Of a DNA stretch of 6,795 bases, positions 6,218 to 6,795 are shown in pieces. Below the pieces are notes generated by a model. It did no database searches. It saw only the letters and a program-made list of their open reading frames with translations, and was not told where the DNA came from. The stretch's first letter is position 1; each line of letters starts with the position of its first letter. Source of the DNA: Planctomycetaceae bacterium. Its GTDB lineage: Bacteria; Planctomycetota; Planctomycetia; Pirellulales; Thermoguttaceae. Both the position numbers and the translations under genes were made by a program. The stretch lies in NCBI GenBank assembly GCA_031257725.1, contig JAIROD010000105.1, forward strand, positions 1-6,795, written 5' to 3'.

Positions 6218-6233
6218 GGCAAGAACAGTGAAT

Positions 6234-6261
6234 ATCATACCGCATCTCAAAACAGCGTCAA
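6234..6261 (-). promoter_or_regulatory. Predicted sigma70-type promoter of nrdJ
   Basis: On the minus strand, TTGACG (6261-6256), a 16-bp spacer and TATGAT (6239-6234) each match the -35 and -10 consensus at five of six bases. Transcription would begin near 6226-6228 and run towards nrdJ. The NrdR-like boxes would then sit at about +10 to +57, suited to blocking early elongation or polymerase loading. No competing promoter of similar quality was found nearer the gene. Confidence 0.55.
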
Positions 6262-6404
6262 TTCACTTTGCCGAAATTTTTATAAGTTGCTGTTTGAAAA
6301 GAAGTTACGAAGTACACCGGTTTAGGGAACGAATAGATGACTCAATCGGTGGACATAATATAACTCTTTTCATTTTAAGTGGTTCGGGATTTCGGAATCA
6401 TTTT
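6262..6404. other. Non-coding stretch without recognised features
   Basis: Between the predicted nrdJ promoter and the hairpin element I see no credible gene, RNA or repeat. A plus-strand reading frame crosses it (6180-6518) but runs through the promoter and the palindrome and has no recognisable domain. Confidence 0.5.
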
Positions 6405-6550
6405 CCTAGCGTTCAGAGGGTGTTGTTAACATGGATAAAAATATTAGGTCAATTATTGGCAGGTAGGCGACCGTCCGGCGGACGGATCGCCTACCTCGCC
6501 ATTTTCTACTTTAATTGACCTAATTTAACAACTACCCTGTGAACGCTAGG
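6405..6550. mobile_element. Hairpin-like element with terminal inverted repeats, MITE-like
   Basis: The 146-bp stretch is an imperfect palindrome from end to end. It starts CCTAGCGTTCAGAGGGT and ends with the inverted form (ACCCTGTGAACGCTAGG). Inner arms match at GTTGTTAA/TTAACAAC and ATTAGGTCAATT/AATTGACCTAAT. The centre is a strong hairpin, AGGTAGGCGACCGTCC (6461-6476) with its near-perfect complement (6480-6496) and a 3-nt loop. It has no coding capacity. A weak 7-bp flanking similarity, AATCATT (6396-6402) and AATTATT (6551-6557), could be a decayed target duplication. The ends may derive from a transposase family that I cannot name with confidence. Confidence 0.6.
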
Positions 6551-6679
6551 AATTATTGTAGATTTTGTGTAAAATGGCGCGGATTTGAAAATGGTCCTAT
6601 TTATCCTCTGCCGTACCACTACGAACAGTATTGAAAACATGAAACCAAGTCACATTGATATTTTTTTGGGGGGGGAAAT
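6551..6679. other. Non-coding stretch with a T7G8 homopolymer junction
   Basis: No supported gene or RNA was found. Near the right end seven T residues (6661-6667) run directly into eight G residues (6668-6675), just before the repeat cluster. A 44-codon minus-strand frame (6640-6506) ends inside the neighbouring hairpin element and is not credible. Confidence 0.45.
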
Positions 6680-6795
6680 GTAACTGTCTATTTTAATTTT
6701 TATTAGTCCTGCAAGGACGACATTTTATTAACCGTATGCTTTAGCATACGGATAGGGCAAACACACCACAAAAGTCCCGCAGGGACGACACTTTA
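6680..6795. repeat. Repeat cluster at the right edge, truncated
   Basis: It begins with GTAACTGTCTATTTTA, identical to bases 1-16 of the window. Two direct copies of a 23-nt unit, AGTCCYGCARGGACGACA plus YTTTA, follow at 6705-6727 and 6773-6795, each holding a small hairpin (GTCCTGCAAGGAC or GTCCCGCAGGGAC). Between them is a perfect hairpin CCGTATGC-TTTA-GCATACGG (6732-6751), whose extended arm (6727-6744) is the exact reverse complement of 651-668. The design, a shared terminus followed by short hairpins, parallels the left element but the hairpin sequences differ. The cluster runs off the window. Confidence 0.65.

Larger units (their letters stand above)
5837..6227 (-). promoter_or_regulatory. 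Long structured 5' leader of nrdJ (putative)
   Basis: If transcription begins near 6227, nrdJ has an untranslated leader of about 390 nt. It contains no convincing gene but several stem-loops: GTTCTT/AAGAAC pairing near the 5' end (6221-6226 with 6185-6190), an 11-bp hairpin at 6023-6057, and a two-tier hairpin at 5893-5932. The CACCGGAA/AACCGGAA motif recurs three times in the RNA. I looked for a cobalamin riboswitch and did not find the expected B12-box context. A cis-regulatory RNA upstream of nrdJ genes (nrdJ motif) has been published, but I cannot confirm a match by eye. Confidence 0.35.

Noticed and set aside
6180..6518. 112-residue plus-strand reading frame
   Set aside because: It crosses the predicted nrdJ promoter, an NrdR-like box and the central hairpin of a repeat element, has no recognisable domain and no ribosome binding site.
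6506..6640. 44-residue minus-strand reading frame starting at the ATG at 6640
   Set aside because: It ends inside the 6405-6550 hairpin element, has no ribosome binding site and no recognisable motif.

Overview
The window carries two sizeable genes, both on the minus strand, in a setting unusually rich in palindromic repeats. It most resembles a bacterial chromosome fragment of moderate GC. I lean towards Planctomycetota or a relative. The reasons are a class II ribonucleotide reductase of the long TSCPD plus zinc-ribbon type, a secreted TPR protein, no clear Shine-Dalgarno sequence before either start, and many GC-rich hairpin repeats. This is inference from family resemblance, not a search result.

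Layout in the direction of transcription, from high to low coordinates. Positions 6680-6795 are a repeat cluster that runs off the window. Positions 6405-6550 are a hairpin-like element with inverted ends. Positions 6234-6261 hold a good sigma70-type promoter, and two NrdR-like boxes 16 bp apart lie just downstream (6202-6217 and 6170-6185). A leader of about 390 nt with several stem-loops follows. nrdJ (5836-2606) encodes a 1076-residue B12-dependent ribonucleotide reductase with every catalytic residue in place. It has an expanded, repeat-derived linker before its C-terminal cysteine-rich tail. A MITE-like element of about 338 bp (2261-2598) begins 8 bp past the nrdJ stop and separates it from a gene for an exported TPR-repeat protein (2130-748). 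A stem-loop at 689-736 may end transcription. Positions 1-668 are a dense block of repeats, including a nested imperfect palindrome covering 1-380.

NrdJ makes deoxynucleotides for DNA synthesis and repair. The promoter, NrdR-like boxes and leader suggest dNTP-responsive repression, perhaps with RNA-level control. The TPR protein has no evident functional link to NrdJ, and the 460-475 bp gap with an inserted element argues against tight operon coupling. The same 16 bases open the window and recur at 6680, and an 18-bp motif at 651-668 recurs inverted at 6727-6744, so related repeat modules flank the two genes. I see no new defence or biosynthetic system. The parts most worth following up are the nrdJ control region, the NrdJ linker and the modular repeat elements.
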